The position numbers and the translations under genes were made by a program. Positions 62,501 to 64,000 of a DNA stretch of 64,000 bases are shown in pieces. Every line of letters starts with the position of its first letter. Position 1 is the first letter of the stretch. The DNA lies in assembly GCA_965153455.1 (NCBI GenBank), contig OZ234502.1, positions 6,851,495 through 6,915,494 of the forward strand, in the 5' to 3' direction. Source of the DNA: Sphagnum compactum. Lineage: Eukaryota; Bryophyta; Sphagnopsida; Sphagnales. The notes under the pieces were generated by a model that saw nothing but the letters and a program-made list of their open reading frames with translations, was not told where the DNA came from and ran no database searches.

Positions 62501-63780
62501 TTTTGGAAGCAGGCCTCTGTATTCAGACGAGCAGCAGTTATGACAAGGCCTCTGTGGTTTATAACAGGCTTCATGTGCTTTTTCTCCATTGTTATAGCCC
62601 TTGCCAAGGTACTGTAGGGTTTTTTTTGTGTGCATAGGTTTTTGATTTATTCATATTCAAGCACCTGGAATTCTTGCACCTGACAAGTATTTACAGTAAG
62701 TCTCATAGAGTTTGGTAGAAAGTCTGTTAAGGTTAAATCTGAATGTATTTTCTTAACCACCTGTCTCAGGATATCCCTGATGTTGAAGGGGATAGAGTCT
62801 TTGGAATCCGCTCTTTCAGTGTTCGAATGGGGAAGAAACGGGTAAGCTTCTGCAAATGTACTAGTGCTGTCACTTCTCTGTGATTTGTTAACAGTTGTTA
62901 CCCGCATACTCCTGGTCCATCAGTTTTAATGGCCATCTTCATGCTGTTTCTGGATTCGTAGCTTGGAAAGACCACTTGACAGGAAGGTAACGCACATCCA
63001 TAAATGCTTACAAGCAAGTGTCTATATGTTGTGCTGGATGGAGCAGGTCTTCTGGCTTTGTGTTTGGTTGCTAGAGGCTGCCTACACTGCTGCTTTGGTT
63101 GTTGGATTAACATCACCAACATTGTGGACTAAAGTTGCCATGGTTACTCACAAACCTTCTCAGCCTTTCCAGAATCCACTACGTGACTCTCACAGCTGAT
63201 ATTCATTAAATAACTGGTTATCAAAACAACATCCTTAGTTCCTAAGATGTGTCATACTCTGGTTGTGATAGGAGGCCACCATATGCTGATGATCCCTTCA
63301 CTAGCCTAATCAAACTTTGGACTGAGGGAAGTGCTTGACATCTGCAGGGTGTAGGCCATGTTGCATTTGCCACTATTTTGTGGATGAGGTCTCAGAACGT
63401 GGATTTGAAAAGCAAAGCTGCTATTGCAGCATGGTACATGTTCATTTGGAAGGTCTGTAAATGCTCGCTACTGAACTTTGCATGTCATGCATGCCCATTC
63501 TTGCCGTGTTTGTTTTGTTTTGCTGGAAGTGACTTTCAAGTGTTATTGTGTAGTTTCTCTGCAATCTTATAGATATGGACTTTCCTAAATGTTCATCAAA
63601 CCTCTGGACATCCTCACTGTCACTGTACGAGTCAGGGAAGCAGTCACAATAAGCTTTGTATACTGCAGCACCATATGCATCCCTGCAGTTTATGTTATCA
63701 TGGTCAGCACAACTGACAATTGTGGTTTTTGCATCCAGCTATTTTATGCAGAGTACATACTCATTCCCTTCATGCGATGA
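59518..63780 (+). CDS. HPT1/VTE2: Homogentisate phytyltransferase (tocopherol synthesis), plastidial
   Basis: I read 12 exons: 59518-59668, 59952-60250, 60626-60709, 60993-61067, 61400-61483, 61729-61818, 62152-62253, 62513-62608, 62770-62841, 63047-63142, 63348-63452 and 63739-63780. The total is 1296 bp in one frame, or 431 aa. HPT joins homogentisate to phytyl diphosphate with loss of CO2, the first committed step to tocopherols, in the plastid envelope. The first ~125 residues are transit-peptide and linker sequence. The UbiA-family core follows: [11 protein letters not shown], the first Asp-rich motif NQIHDIEID (194-202), [35 protein letters not shown], the second Asp-rich motif KDIPDVEGD (327-335), and [11 protein letters not shown] at the end. 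[13 protein letters not shown] and the C-terminal motif fit HPT better than homogentisate solanesyltransferase. Intron 3 has a GC donor (AAG|GCAAGT). The start is the first in-frame ATG; the Met at 59954 in exon 2 is an alternative. Confidence 0.93.
61220..61304 (+). repeat. Perfect 23-bp hairpin in intron 4 of the HPT gene
   Basis: Positions 61220-61242 and 61282-61304 are exact reverse complements (from TCATCTGTTAGTGAC to CAAGAATCA on the left arm). The loop contains a second stem, ATTTCAAT against ATTGAAAT. It could be a small MITE or a small-RNA precursor. Confidence 0.85.
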
Positions 63781-64000
63781 TTTTGGTTGAGGCAAACCTT
63801 GAGCTGGTTCATGACTGCTTTGCCTCAAGCAGTGATATTTTACCATCTGCCAAACATGTGAAGTGACGACAGATTCAAGTCTCCAGTGTGCCATAAGATT
63901 AGTACTTCCCCTCTTGCCTCCAAGGTGACCGATGTGTCTTTTTTGCTGCTACTTAAGCTGTGAAAAATGAATTCAAAGATTTATGTGTCCTTTTATTCTT
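63781..64000 (+). other. 3' flank / 3' UTR of the HPT gene
   Basis: No further exon is visible before the window ends. The sequence is probably 3' UTR and downstream DNA. Confidence 0.5.

Overview
The window is nuclear DNA from a plant. It is AT-rich, carries TTTAGGG-type telomere-like repeats, and has short GT-AG introns. It encodes a plastid tocopherol-pathway prenyltransferase, a plant-type OXA2 insertase with TPRs, and a urease accessory protein. I cannot name the species; a seed-free land plant is possible but unproven. Genes sit in two islands (about 17.6-23 kb and 38-64 kb) separated by decayed, AT-rich, transposon-derived sequence.

Layout. 1-2.6 kb: AT-rich, no gene. 2644-12839: an old full-length Ty3/Gypsy-type LTR element on the minus strand. 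It has a matching 5-bp target duplication (ACATT), a PBS and a PPT. Its gag relic has a CCHC zinc knuckle, and I recognise no pol. At least two other elements have inserted into it: one splits its left LTR, and a 1757-bp giant palindrome lies upstream of gag. 12.8-17.6 kb: AT-rich with a diverged ~322-bp repeat. 17.6-22.7 kb: a short first-exon candidate on the minus strand, head to head with a 9-exon F-box gene of the SKIP31 type. 23-38 kb: intergenic, with an 853-bp pogo/Emigrant-like element, a minisatellite, and telomere-like and hairpin sequences. 38-43 kb: a GA/CT-rich leader built partly of repeats, then an uninterrupted 790-codon ORF for an unrecognised protein with internal repeats. 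44.4-49.6 kb, minus: a 14-exon OXA2-type insertase gene, which shares a 427-bp divergent promoter with the intron-free UreF gene (50.0-50.8 kb). 52.6-53.6 kb: a broken pogo/CENP-B-like transposase. 53.6-58 kb: AT-rich intergenic with two hairpin repeats. 59.5-63.8 kb: a 12-exon homogentisate phytyltransferase gene.

The genes do not form one pathway. HPT makes the first committed tocopherol intermediate in plastids. The OXA2-type protein inserts organellar membrane proteins. UreF helps load nickel into urease. The F-box protein probably selects substrates for SCF ubiquitin ligases. For three spliced genes I rebuilt the exons by hand. The OXA2 (650 aa) and HPT (431 aa) models keep one frame throughout, with GT/GC-AG borders. 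For the F-box gene only the last exon is unresolved.
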